IMG/VR virus record: IMGVR_UViG_3300031841_002266
Coordinates: 1 to 23,647 of that record
Reading direction: 5' to 3' (one strand)
From: a virus
DNA: 23,647 nucleotides
Below are positions 8,509-16,876 of this stretch, in pieces (the first letter of the stretch is position 1; each line of letters begins with the position of its first letter). The position numbers and the translations under genes are program-made. The notes beneath the pieces are model-generated. The model did no database searches. It saw only the letters and a list, made by a program, of their open reading frames with translations, and was not told where the DNA came from.

Positions 8509-11192
8509 TGTCCTCCTCGCTGGTACATATTCCAGATGTTAGTTGTATACTCACGGAATGAAGGATATGCAATTCCATTATAATATTGAGGTGCTGGGTC
8601 ATCATAAAGATGATTGTTGCCTCGACCTCCATACCACTCAGCGGCAGCACGACGAATCATAATTTCACCAGCATAACCTTGCTGTGCATAATAAGAAAGC
8701 ATATCTCTAAACCTTCCATTAATAACAGCTTCTTGAGCTTCTGGATTATTACGAAACTCATGTGTAGACAATGAACGTCCGTAATACTGTCTAGTCCAAC
8801 TAGCTACATTACCTGGCATTACTTGTCCGATACCAATTGCACCGCTATGAGGATTAACGGCACCATAACTAGCACCAGATTCTTGAGTAATGATTGCATT
8901 ACGGAACCTAGTAACTGGGGTTTGTTCTCCTGTCAAAGCAACATAACTAGGATTCATGAATACAGGGGCACGAGAACCACCGTAAGTAAGCAAAGTAGCC
9001 CTTGCTTGATCATGTCTTGTCCTAATGCTTTGGATGAATCGTTCTGCTTGAGGATCATCCGTTGCTTTGAGAAGATCAGCCTGTGGACCGGGGGATAGAC
9101 GCTCTGTATATCCTCCGACTTTTTCTAATTGAATGTTTAGAAGTTCAGCAGGTGTACGTTTTTGTACATCAAATTTTGCAATGTCCCTATAAATAGCAGG
9201 AATATTGACTGGTTGATTGTTTTGAATTTGCATACGGATAGAATCTAGCAACGATTGATCGATAAATAGTTGCGTGTTAATGAGATTTGGATTTGCTTTA
9301 TAAGCCTCCAATAAGCTTCTTTTGGTCTTTAATGGAACAACAGGAACTCCTTTTGTGTATCTGCCTGCTTGAGGTGAAAATTCTGGAAAGTAAGTGGAAG
9401 TTGGACTGCCGACATCAGTAGAGTATTCTTGTGTTTTAAACTTACCTTTTTTGTCAGTAATTAAACTTCGAACATAAAGAAGTGCTTCGTTATGTGCTTT
9501 TTCAGGAGACACGCTTTCTGCTCGCGCAGCAAATTGCTCATTGTAAAGTTTAAAAGCAAATGCAGTTGCACTTTTAATGCCTGTAAATTCATTGTCAATG
9601 GTCTCGCTTCCTAAACTCGTTCTGAGTTCAGTCTGCAGTTCTGACCTAATGTCAGCATCTGTCATACCCCGTTGCTTACGGATGTCAGCAAGACGAAGTG
9701 CATCAGGACCATACTTATCCCGCAAAGATTTTGGGATGCTGGTGTTTGACAAGTATTCAGGAGTCAGCAGAGATTGTGCAATAAGTTCTTGAATCTCTTC
9801 TTCCCAAAATTTAAGATTACCACGAGCTTCAACGCTTTGGTCAGCATAACGCTTGAATTGGTCAATAGGAACACTTAGATTCTGCAGATCTTGCATAATC
9901 TTGTTGAATGTTTCCATATCACCTGCCCAACCTTTGCCATCAAAGTTATTCAAGAATACTCTAGTCTCTTCAATGGTTTGTTGTTTAACTGCTTCCAGTT
10001 CTGCATCTATTGCACTGCGATCTGCTCGCCTATCAGCAGCTCTGTTTCTGATTAAAGTATCAACTTTTTGTGGAAATCTTTCATACCAAGACTGACCTTG
10101 ATCAGTCATAGTATTCATAAGAATGTCTTGCCATTGATTCTTAGTAAACAAGCTGGTATCTTCAAGAAGTGTAAACACTGCATTGACACCATCAGTGCGT
10201 GTGTTTCTTTTACCCTTTTCGTTGTAACCACGGCTAGCTGCATTAAAGTAATTCAGCATAGCTTGAGGTTCTTTTAGCTTGATAAATGCAAGTTTGAAGT
10301 TCTGCTGATCAGTCTGATCCTTTGCAATAATTTCTTGCGTTTCAGCTTGAATAATCTGTTGATTACGTACTGCACGCATTTCTTTAAACAATGGGTTCAA
10401 GAAATCTGCATTAAGTCCATAAAGATTATTCGCCTTCAGATATTGAATTTGAAGTTGTTCAAGAAGCTGAGCGGTTTCAGTTGCATCGTTAGGTTCTAGC
10501 TCAATCAAAGCACGGTTAATAAATTGACCGTAGCCTTCTTTAGCCATCTCAGCGAAAGCTTTAAGACGACCAATCTCAGCGCTTTTGTCACCATCTCTGA
10601 TGTGGCGTACCACACGTGCTGGTGCACCAGAAGCTTCGAGTGCTTCTGCAAATGATTGGATACCATCACTATCTGCATACAAAGCTTGTTCAGCATTTTT
10701 GTAGATAGCTTCACGATCGATGTCAATACCTTCAGCAATTGCTTGATTGTATGCGGCATCCATCTGTGCTTCATCAACAGCATCTTTAATGCCAATCAGT
10801 TTTTCTGCCAGTTTGGGGGACATAGCAGCAAGGGCTTGCTTTTGTGTGTAAGACGCTTGCTCCCTTTTACTGGTTTGTTCAATAGCATTGATTCTGCGCT
10901 GTGAATCTTCTTGTTGAACACGTTGATTTTGCTTGATAGCTTCACGTCTAGCTGCATAGTACGTATCTTCAATGCGCTGGTTTTCAGCTAGGTTTGCTTG
11001 TTCACGTTGGAATTTACGCTCTAAGTCAGAGATATACTGACCACTGCGTTGAGCTTCTTGTTGCTGTTGTGTTTGTAGGTTACGTATAACCTGTTGGTCA
11101 CGTTGCTGTTGTTGAGCAAGGACATTGTATGGAACTTTTAATTGTTGAAATCCTTGTCCACGGGCGTACCCCTGGAAAGTTGTTTTAGCCAT
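8505..11192 (-). CDS. Internal core protein, T7 gp15-like, with C-terminal lytic transglycosylase domain (895 aa)
   Basis: By position this matches T7 gp15 (747 aa), part of the internal core ejected with the DNA. Residues 1-150 are extremely Gln/Arg/Glu-rich with long helical, probably coiled-coil stretches. The C-terminal part, about residues 760-860, is a soluble lytic transglycosylase (SLT, lysozyme-like) domain. It has the catalytic-type glutamate at about 771 in ITQESGASYGAVNPHSGA, then GIGQVMPG at about 787-794, and the AAAEWYGGRG motif near 850-858. Such domains cut peptidoglycan so the ejection channel can cross the wall. In T7 this domain is at the N-terminus of gp16, so here it lies on the other side of the gene boundary. 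The start codon directly follows the TAA of the gp14-like gene (TAAATG). Confidence 0.88.
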   Translation of the reverse strand: MAKTTFQGYARGQGFQQLKVPYNVLAQQQQRDQQVIRNLQTQQQQEAQRSGQYISDLERKFQREQANLAENQRIEDTYYAARREAIKQNQRVQQEDSQRRINAIEQTSKREQASYTQKQALAAMSPKLAEKLIGIKDAVDEAQMDAAYNQAIAEGIDIDREAIYKNAEQALYADSDGIQSFAEALEASGAPARVVRHIRDGDKSAEIGRLKAFAEMAKEGYGQFINRALIELEPNDATETAQLLEQLQIQYLKANNLYGLNADFLNPLFKEMRAVRNQQIIQAETQEIIAKDQTDQQNFKLAFIKLKEPQAMLNYFNAASRGYNEKGKRNTRTDGVNAVFTLLEDTSLFTKNQWQDILMNTMTDQGQSWYERFPQKVDTLIRNRAADRRADRSAIDAELEAVKQQTIEETRVFLNNFDGKGWAGDMETFNKIMQDLQNLSVPIDQFKRYADQSVEARGNLKFWEEEIQELIAQSLLTPEYLSNTSIPKSLRDKYGPDALRLADIRKQRGMTDADIRSELQTELRTSLGSETIDNEFTGIKSATAFAFKLYNEQFAARAESVSPEKAHNEALLYVRSLITDKKGKFKTQEYSTDVGSPTSTYFPEFSPQAGRYTKGVPVVPLKTKRSLLEAYKANPNLINTQLFIDQSLLDSIRMQIQNNQPVNIPAIYRDIAKFDVQKRTPAELLNIQLEKVGGYTERLSPGPQADLLKATDDPQAERFIQSIRTRHDQARATLLTYGGSRAPVFMNPSYVALTGEQTPVTRFRNAIITQESGASYGAVNPHSGAIGIGQVMPGNVASWTRQYYGRSLSTHEFRNNPEAQEAVINGRFRDMLSYYAQQGYAGEIMIRRAAAEWYGGRGNNHLYDDPAPQYYNGIAYPSFREYTTNIWNMYQRGGQ
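8509..8518 (-). promoter_or_regulatory. Shine-Dalgarno for the gp16-like gene
   Basis: The minus strand reads GAGGAGGACAATG, with an AGGAGG core about five bases before the ATG at 8508. It lies inside the last codons (RGGQ) of the gp15-like gene, so translation of the two is coupled. Confidence 0.75.
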
Positions 11193-12269
11193 TTAACCAA
11201 AGAATGATTTGTTCAAATTCATACCAGTTGTATTAGCAATACCGAGATTAGATCCAGTGTTAAATCCTGACCTTCCACTAAATGGAATATTGGTTGTCAT
11301 GGACTGACCAGCATAATTACCGAACTGTCCAAAGTTAGTACCTCCTGGTTGGAACAATTGCGACACAAGCGGAGTAACTGCCGCTGCCACGTCTGGAAGT
11401 TGCTTAGCGAATGCATTAGCCCATCCACCTCCAGCACCACCTGTAGCAGAAGCCATTGCACCTTTGATAGGTTTAGGTCCGAAGTCAAATTCCTGCAGTT
11501 CACGGGGATATTGATACTCAGTGAGCGGAGTTTTAAAGGGTATGACAGGTGCCGGGATTTCATCAGGCGGCAACATACGTGCTGAGAATGCATTCAAATC
11601 AGCTTGCAGATGTTGCATGTCGATTTGACGCAGTGCGGCTGCAGCGTTTGTTTGAAGACTGACAAGAGATTCAGCCATACCAGCTTGATTCCTACCAAGA
11701 GCAGCTAGTTGAGACTGAGCAGCTTTACGTGCAGATCTACCAGCTTGGCCACGTGCTCTAGCAGTTGCCTCACCTAAAAGGTTTTCAAGAATAGAATCCT
11801 GATTAGCAAATGCAAATTTTTGAGCTTCTTCTCTTACTGCACGTGCTTGTTGTTCTTTTGCATATGCAGCACCGAATTTGTTTAAAGAAGTATTTGTTGC
11901 ATAAAGTTGCTCAGATTTAGTGTATTGATCGTTTAACTGCTTTTGCTGTAGGTTCCTAATCTGCAGCGAGTACTGGTAGTTTTGCTCAGCAGTAGCATCT
12001 TTGTACTGAGCAATGATGCTTTCGTTCTTTTTAGCAAGGTCAATAGCTCGGATAGCATCATCGCGATTAGCGGTAAGCTGCTCCTTCGTCATTTCCCAGG
12101 CTTTTTTATCGTAGCCGTATTGACGCTCTAACGCCCTTTCTTGTGCTTTTTCAGCTTTTTTCTGCGCCTTTTTAGCGCTTCTTTCAGCTTTGTCCTGCTG
12201 ACTAGCACCGAAAATTGCTGAACCAAGAGTAGTAGCAGCGCCAATAGCTGCACCCCAAGGAAACGGCAT
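11193..12269 (-). CDS. Internal core protein, T7 gp14-like (358 aa)
   Basis: The N-terminus (MPFPWGAAIGAATTLGSAIFGASQQ) is small-residue-rich and hydrophobic. A long basic/acidic helix rich in Ala, Lys, Gln and Glu follows over about residues 25-180. The C-terminal third is Gly/Asn/Phe-rich and ends in NLNKSFFG. This plan and the position between the tail nozzle and the gp15-like gene fit T7 gp14, the outer-membrane part of the ejection channel, although it is longer than the T7 protein (196 aa). The start is set by a TAATTATG junction with GGAGGA just upstream. No T7 gene 13 equivalent lies between it and tail tube B. Sequence identity to T7 gp14 is not obvious by eye, so the call rests mostly on gene order and composition. 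Confidence 0.8.
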   Translation of the reverse strand: MPFPWGAAIGAATTLGSAIFGASQQDKAERSAKKAQKKAEKAQERALERQYGYDKKAWEMTKEQLTANRDDAIRAIDLAKKNESIIAQYKDATAEQNYQYSLQIRNLQQKQLNDQYTKSEQLYATNTSLNKFGAAYAKEQQARAVREEAQKFAFANQDSILENLLGEATARARGQAGRSARKAAQSQLAALGRNQAGMAESLVSLQTNAAAALRQIDMQHLQADLNAFSARMLPPDEIPAPVIPFKTPLTEYQYPRELQEFDFGPKPIKGAMASATGGAGGGWANAFAKQLPDVAAAVTPLVSQLFQPGGTNFGQFGNYAGQSMTTNIPFSGRSGFNTGSNLGIANTTGMNLNKSFFG

Positions 12270-12282
12270 AATTAAGTCCTCC
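12267..12282 (-). promoter_or_regulatory. GGAGGA plus TAATTATG start site of the gp14-like gene
   Basis: The minus strand reads GGAGGACTTAATTATG. The tail tube B stop TAA is embedded in it, so the ribosome site lies in the last codons of that gene. It is the only TAATTATG junction of the four here that also has a clear Shine-Dalgarno. Confidence 0.7.
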
Positions 12283-14902
12283 TATAGAAACGAGGTGTAT
12301 ATTGTCCTTCCCACATCATTGTATTAACAGCAACAGGAAAGGGTGAATTGTTGAACATTCTTACTCTAAAGTTCTGTGTACGTTGGTGGATTGGTAAAAT
12401 GAATACATTATCTGCATTCAATGGAACATCATTAGCCAGATACTCATTAGCTAAGACAGTGGGTTGTACATCAAACCATTCATCAATATACATTACAATT
12501 GTTGCATCATCTGCAGGTGCAGTTGTAAATGTAATTGTAGTGTCGTTTGTAAATGTAAAAGCAGTCTCAGCTACTCCATTTACTTTAATTTTTACATCAG
12601 ACCTATCGACATAATTAAGGTCATTACGATTGAAAGTAAATGCTGTAGTTGATCCATCACCAGTAAAATTGATGCTGTAAGGCATACGACCTTTTTGCTG
12701 CAGCTTGAAACTCATCATGCCAGACAATCCAACAGCAAATTTCATACGTGCTACAGTCAGAGAAGCTGTGTAATCAGAGACTTCTGGATTGGGTCTGAAA
12801 TAGGTGCGTGGTAGCTCTACATCAAAGTTATACTTAAATCCAACAATGACATCATCAGCAACGTCAAGTGCTTTATCTCCGCTAGCAGTGAGGTTCTTGT
12901 TAGGAACAACAAAGAAGGTTTCAGTAGCAGGTGAATTAGGTCCGTTAGTATCTGACCCACGTTCAGGAGTTAAAGTAAAGCCGGACTCTACAAACTCTCC
13001 ACCACTTGTATCACCTTTAAGCACAATAATAGGTGTAAGAGTACTTACATCATTATAAGGGATGTAGCACTTAGTACGCTTGTTAGCAGAGTCGTAAATA
13101 ACATTAGCCGACGGGATGTTTTTGTATAAATCAATGCTGGGGTTGACTCGTTCTCCTTCGTTACTGACAATGATTGCTTGCTCAGGGCTTTGTGCTAAAC
13201 TTGCTTTACTCAGTGTAAACTGATCGGCTTGTTTGGTGACCGCATACATTGTGTCAGAATTGACTGCAAGGAATTGAGCAGTACCTGGCATAAGCCAGCT
13301 AACCCAAGCCTGCATAATATTCTTTTCTCCGTCATTGTAATAACGGAAGATAAACACTTCATTTAAGCTTTGACCATAAAGACAAAGGAAGGAGTTTTGT
13401 GAACTTGCAAGGATGTTATCTACATCTTTTGAAATCCACTCCTTGACTACACGACCAATGTCTAGCACCTGGGGGTTCTCTTGCTGTCCACGTGTGACCA
13501 TACTGAACACCCGAGAATACCCAGGAGTTTTACTGACAAAATTAATATTAGTTCCAATGTCTACTGGATCTAAAGTCGTATCCATTTCATAATAGGAAAG
13601 GGTACGAATAGTAGAAAGAGAGGGCGTAAGAACACCGTTGTCAGAAAACAGGATAAACTGCTCATCACCAGAGAACAGAACCACACCCTGAGGTGTAGGG
13701 ATTGCTGCGTGCAATGCAGTAGGACGGGTAGAAGAACAACTAATATCAATAGGATCAGCATCAGTTACAACCTGTGCTGAAATATGATAAAAGTTATAGA
13801 ACTCACCAGATTGGCTCATCGACACATTGTCTTTGGATAGGAAACCAAGACGATTGTTATGGAAAAAACCAGCTGTAATTTTTTGCCCTAAAAAACTAGG
13901 GTGTTCATTAGTTTCATCGTCACCAACAAGTCTATCTTCATAAGTAACTTCTCTAAACACAAACTCATCAACATCAGTGTTGACAAGTTCATGCGGCATG
14001 GTAGATGCATCTAGACCAGGAGATACATCAGGAGCAATAGTCTCTTCCCAATAACCTTCACCACTTACACCATCTTCTGCTACAAACTTTACATAGTAAG
14101 TATCTTCAGATTCGTTAGTGTTAATGACTTTAATTACATGATCATGGAAAGATTCAGTTGGAAGTAAAGAAACATTGTCTACTTGATCTTGAAAAACAAA
14201 CAAGCTGCTGTTTTTAGGACCGCCATGGCATTCAATTCTAAACGAACCGTTTGATCTTGTAATAGTTAAAGTGCGGTTTCGTGCAGTGACAGTAATGCCA
14301 GATAAACTTAGTCCATCAATAGCTGATTTAAGATCACCAAGTAAATCATCAAAGTCATCGCCACTAGGTGGGTTGATTGTTACAGTATTAGCAGTATTAC
14401 TATTACCTAAATAAATTGTTACAGTATAATCACTGCCATGAGTAACATCATATAGAATAAGCGTGGCCTGTCTATTAGCGTTAAAAGCAGGCACAGCCTG
14501 AGCTGCTACTGTTTTGCTTTTATTGATGATAATACTGGTGTCTTGTACTGTAAGTACTTTGTAGTTATTTTTAGTTGTATCAAGATAACCTGTACCATCA
14601 GGAAAAGTTACAGTACATGCATTTCCAGTAGTTGCATTCCAGATGTCAATGTTAGTACCTTTAATGACGCCTACATATTCTTCATCATCATCACGGTTAA
14701 TGTAAAACCATTTACCGTCGTCATACTCTTCGTCGTCGCCTAAGTTTACAATATGTTCGAAGCCAGGTCTTTTAGTAAGTCCATACGTAGGATCAGGGTA
14801 TCCATTGTAGCACTCACGAACCTGACCAGGAAGTTTTTTGTCATCTGATTGTTTTGATACACCACCCAAATAGTTGGGGATTCGTTGAGTAACTGCTGCC
14901 AT
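12272..14902 (-). CDS. Tail tubular protein B (T7 gp12-like nozzle), 876 aa
   Basis: This gene directly follows tail tube A. It begins MAAVTQRIPNYLGGVSKQSD, the recognisable opening of the T7 gp12 family (IPN...GVS.Q), and continues with GQVRECYNGYPDPTYGLTKRPG. Gp12 forms the tail nozzle beneath the gp11 ring and contacts the tail fibres. At 876 aa it is longer than T7 gp12 (794 aa). Part of the excess is a segment at residues 742-807 that closely resembles the tail-fibre attachment domain. The C-terminus (FRVRMFNNSPFPVAVNTMMW, ending YTPRFYRRT) is family-typical. The start overlaps the gp11 stop (TAATG). It carries no signal peptide or membrane segment, as expected for a virion protein assembled in the cytoplasm. 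Confidence 0.93.
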   Translation of the reverse strand: MAAVTQRIPNYLGGVSKQSDDKKLPGQVRECYNGYPDPTYGLTKRPGFEHIVNLGDDEEYDDGKWFYINRDDDEEYVGVIKGTNIDIWNATTGNACTVTFPDGTGYLDTTKNNYKVLTVQDTSIIINKSKTVAAQAVPAFNANRQATLILYDVTHGSDYTVTIYLGNSNTANTVTINPPSGDDFDDLLGDLKSAIDGLSLSGITVTARNRTLTITRSNGSFRIECHGGPKNSSLFVFQDQVDNVSLLPTESFHDHVIKVINTNESEDTYYVKFVAEDGVSGEGYWEETIAPDVSPGLDASTMPHELVNTDVDEFVFREVTYEDRLVGDDETNEHPSFLGQKITAGFFHNNRLGFLSKDNVSMSQSGEFYNFYHISAQVVTDADPIDISCSSTRPTALHAAIPTPQGVVLFSGDEQFILFSDNGVLTPSLSTIRTLSYYEMDTTLDPVDIGTNINFVSKTPGYSRVFSMVTRGQQENPQVLDIGRVVKEWISKDVDNILASSQNSFLCLYGQSLNEVFIFRYYNDGEKNIMQAWVSWLMPGTAQFLAVNSDTMYAVTKQADQFTLSKASLAQSPEQAIIVSNEGERVNPSIDLYKNIPSANVIYDSANKRTKCYIPYNDVSTLTPIIVLKGDTSGGEFVESGFTLTPERGSDTNGPNSPATETFFVVPNKNLTASGDKALDVADDVIVGFKYNFDVELPRTYFRPNPEVSDYTASLTVARMKFAVGLSGMMSFKLQQKGRMPYSINFTGDGSTTAFTFNRNDLNYVDRSDVKIKVNGVAETAFTFTNDTTITFTTAPADDATIVMYIDEWFDVQPTVLANEYLANDVPLNADNVFILPIHQRTQNFRVRMFNNSPFPVAVNTMMWEGQYTPRFYRRT
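12482..12679 (-). repeat. Fibre-attachment-like domain inside tail tubular protein B
   Basis: Residues 742-807 of tail tubular protein B align without effort to residues 5-66 of the tail fibre in this window. Shared elements in order are FTGDGSTT, FTF, Y, SDVK, a short N-containing turn, FTF.N.TT, F.TAPA..A.I and a final D. The second half of the fibre domain (GSAIKAEDLND) is not repeated. The DNA copies (12482-12679 and about 4143-4328) have diverged, so this is an old duplication or a shared module. Confidence 0.75.
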
Positions 14903-15516
14903 TAGCGGAATAGTGCTTTGTAAGGTTGATAACTGGAGTACGTATTAGTCGTACCAGGATGACCAAAGAATGTATAATCACCTTGATTACATTCATATTC
15001 CATAGCCATTGCTCGGCAATACGCTTCTTTTTGTTGGAGAATTTGGTATTGATTTGCATCACCTACAATACGGCTGGAAACAATAGTTGCAGCCCTTGAC
15101 GTAATAAAATCTTGAATGGGGACAGGAATATCAATCCAATCAAACAACCAAATAACATCACAATCAACACTGTTCGTCCAATCGTAAGTGTGCTTTACTT
15201 TATCGTAAAGTTTACCTTGACGACGGATAGCATCATAATCCATGTTTGCAGCATTGTCGGAAAGATCTAACTGCAGTACATTATTTGGAATGTTAATCTT
15301 ATTGTTGGTATCAGGAGTAAACTTATAGTTATACTCTTTGTTAAAAGACCATCCCTCTGCCTGTACTTCCCTGGAGACTTCGAGCAAAGTCTGGTAAGCA
15401 ATCGCAACGTCCGGGTTGGTTTGATCTAGGGTAGTCACAGGCGCTTGACCACATGACTGCAGGATTTGATTAACAGCAGGCAGCTCTAGCTGCGAGTTAG
15501 TGGTAGGAAAAGCCAT
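14902..15516 (-). CDS. Tail tubular protein A (T7 gp11-like), 204 aa
   Basis: The length is close to T7 gp11 (196 aa). The opening LPAVNQILQSCGQAPVTTLD, followed by NPDVAIAYQTLLEVSREVQAEGWSFN, is characteristic of the tail tube A family, which forms the gatekeeper ring between portal and nozzle. Trp-rich IWLFDWIDIP and the C-terminal helix with YCRAMAMEYECNQG also fit. It lies directly downstream of the capsid terminator, and the start ATG is only a few bases after the T-tract, so transcription must read through that terminator or begin in it. There is no clear Shine-Dalgarno (AATTATATGG). Its stop overlaps the start of the gp12-like gene. Confidence 0.93.
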   Translation of the reverse strand: MAFPTTNSQLELPAVNQILQSCGQAPVTTLDQTNPDVAIAYQTLLEVSREVQAEGWSFNKEYNYKFTPDTNNKINIPNNVLQLDLSDNAANMDYDAIRRQGKLYDKVKHTYDWTNSVDCDVIWLFDWIDIPVPIQDFITSRAATIVSSRIVGDANQYQILQQKEAYCRAMAMEYECNQGDYTFFGHPGTTNTYSSYQPYKALFR

Positions 15517-15520
15517 ATAA

Positions 15521-15549
15521 TTAAAAAAAAGGGAGCCCGAAGACTCCCC
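15521..15549 (-). terminator. Intrinsic terminator after the major capsid gene (T7 late-terminator position)
   Basis: On the minus strand GGGAGTC pairs with GGCTCCC across a TTCG tetraloop. The seven-base stem has one G-U pair and is followed directly by eight Ts. It starts about 20 bases after the capsid stop codon and ends just before the tail tube A start. T7 has its single late terminator at exactly this place, between genes 10 and 11, where partial read-through keeps capsid mRNA in excess over tail mRNA. The same role is inferred here. Confidence 0.9.
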
Positions 15550-15567
15550 ATATAAAAGAACAAATAA

Positions 15568-16713
15568 TCAGAATGCGGGAGGCTTGGTAGCGGTACCAGC
15601 AAACAGTTCCACGCAAGCAGCGGGATTCAGATAGTCGGCTCCCATTGCGAGACGACCGAGAATAACATCGCCTTGGTAGACCACCGACACATCTCCACTG
15701 GTGACTTGCACCTGAGGACCGATGGCTTCGACGACACCAGCGCCTTCACGCTGGAAGATTAGACCGCAGCTGTTAGCGAATTCGGTTTCTTCACCGTACT
15801 CGTTGTTGATGCCAGCGACATCATTAGCAGCGTCTTCCAGGGTTTCAGACACGAACGAACCGGTGTTACCAGGATCGATAATACCAGGGTTAGTAGCGGT
15901 AGCAGAAGCACCGTACTTGGTACCATAAGAACCAAAGAACGGAATGTTCATGGACTTGTAGATCTTGATACCGGCAATCTCAATGATGCCGTTACCGCCT
16001 TGCAGGGCAGTGCCTTGCTCGTCGCGGTTGATCAGTCCGTTAGAACCGACTTCTTGGATCAGCTTGTGATACTGACGGGGGTTCAGAACACCCACACGTC
16101 CATCCTGGCTGACACCTTTCTCGTCAAGTGCAGCAGCTGCATCGTAGAAAGCGTTGACCAGAGCAGTGTCGTCATAAGCATCAGCAGCAGAAGCATTGGT
16201 GCCCACACGAATCTGAGTACCACCGGGCTCAATGAAGTTAGCCTTGGTGATCGGAGAAGCTGCACGTGCACCACGGGTCAGAGCACGGAAGATCAGACGA
16301 TCATACTTTTGTGCCAGAGCGTAGCCGATTTTACGAGAAATCTCAGAGCGCAGATCATAGTGCGCCAGAGTTTCATCGAGGTCATACAAAAATGCGCTGG
16401 AGATGAGCAGATCATCAATCGTGATGGTCTTCTCAGCCACCGGAGGTGCACCGTCATCGTTACCCAGGATAGCACGACCAGGCGTATGGAACTCAGCCTT
16501 GGTGTGACCGGTGTAGATGAACTGAAGAGACTTACCATTCTTCAGCGTACGCTTCATGACAAGGTCACGAGCAATTGCATTGTGCTGGAAGCCCTTGAAC
16601 ATTTCACCCGAAAAAAGCTTCAGGTAAAGAGCGCGGGCATCACCCGCAGAGTTAGATTGACCGGGACGAGTCAGTGAGGTTTCAAGGAAACCAGTCCCTA
16701 CTTGTTGTGCCAT
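15568..16713 (-). CDS. Major capsid protein (T7 gp10-like), 381 aa
   Basis: The size and opening (MAQQVGTGFLETSLTRPGQ, then ALYLKLFSGEMFKGFQHNAI and KSLQFIYTGHTKAEFHTPG) match the T7 gp10 HK97-fold capsid family. TIDDLLISSAFLYDLDETLAHYD and EISRKIGYALAQKYDRLIFRAL form the expected central helices. It follows the connector and scaffold, separated by the cargo block and a structured leader. There is no Shine-Dalgarno: the ATG is preceded by ACTCTCTATTTAAAA. Its codon use looks more G/C-rich than that of its neighbours, as expected for the most expressed late gene. No obvious T7-style slippery site for a longer minor capsid form is seen before the TGA. The intrinsic terminator follows at once. 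Confidence 0.95.
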   Translation of the reverse strand: MAQQVGTGFLETSLTRPGQSNSAGDARALYLKLFSGEMFKGFQHNAIARDLVMKRTLKNGKSLQFIYTGHTKAEFHTPGRAILGNDDGAPPVAEKTITIDDLLISSAFLYDLDETLAHYDLRSEISRKIGYALAQKYDRLIFRALTRGARAASPITKANFIEPGGTQIRVGTNASAADAYDDTALVNAFYDAAAALDEKGVSQDGRVGVLNPRQYHKLIQEVGSNGLINRDEQGTALQGGNGIIEIAGIKIYKSMNIPFFGSYGTKYGASATATNPGIIDPGNTGSFVSETLEDAANDVAGINNEYGEETEFANSCGLIFQREGAGVVEAIGPQVQVTSGDVSVVYQGDVILGRLAMGADYLNPAACVELFAGTATKPPAF

Positions 16714-16876
16714 TTTTAAATAGAGAGTAAATAAAGGTATAGACTCTCTGAACGTTCAGAGTTATTCAGTTGTAATATTTGTGGTCTATCCCACCGTCTA
16801 GACGGCTAGAGGTATCGGCGTACCGGCTCTAACCAATGCAAGGGAGGTCCGACTCTGAGGTGCCTCCCAAGCTATT
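16714..16876 (-). ncRNA. Structured non-coding leader of the major capsid gene
   Basis: There is no coding potential on the minus strand here, but a dense series of inverted repeats lies between the 48-aa gene and the capsid ATG. H1 (16842-16868) pairs GGGAGG with CCTCCC. H2 (16804-16834) pairs GGTTAGAG with CTCTAGCC (one G-U) and encloses CGG-TACG-CCG. H3 (16794-16805) is the palindrome CCGTCTAGACGG. P4 pairs ATAGAC at 16789-16784 with GTCTAT at 16744-16739. It encloses H5, the 16-base palindrome CTCTGAACGTTCAGAG (16746-16761). H6 (16722-16749) pairs AGAGAGT with ACTCTCT and shares bases with H5, so the two compete. It may be an mRNA leader controlling capsid translation or stability, a processing site, or a small RNA. 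I do not recognise a named RNA family. Confidence 0.6.
16746..16761. repeat. Perfect 16-base palindrome upstream of the capsid gene
   Basis: CTCTGAACGTTCAGAG lies 33-48 bases before the capsid ATG. As RNA it can fold into a six-pair stem with an ACGU loop. As DNA it could bind a dimeric protein. No T-tract follows on the minus strand, so it is not a terminator. Confidence 0.75.

Noticed and set aside
12464-14743. Plus-strand open frames over the tail tube B gene and similar frames elsewhere
   Set aside because: They are antisense shadows of strongly supported minus-strand genes, with odd compositions and no ribosome sites.
15550-15580. T7-style frameshift giving a longer minor capsid protein
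   Set aside because: No convincing slippery run lies before the capsid stop, and the intrinsic terminator follows within about 20 bases, leaving no room for an extension.
16781-16840. Possible tRNA suggested by GGTTAGAGC, which looks like a D-arm
   Set aside because: No T-arm (GTTCRA), acceptor stem or anticodon loop of the right size follows. The bases are better explained by the hairpin at 16804-16834.
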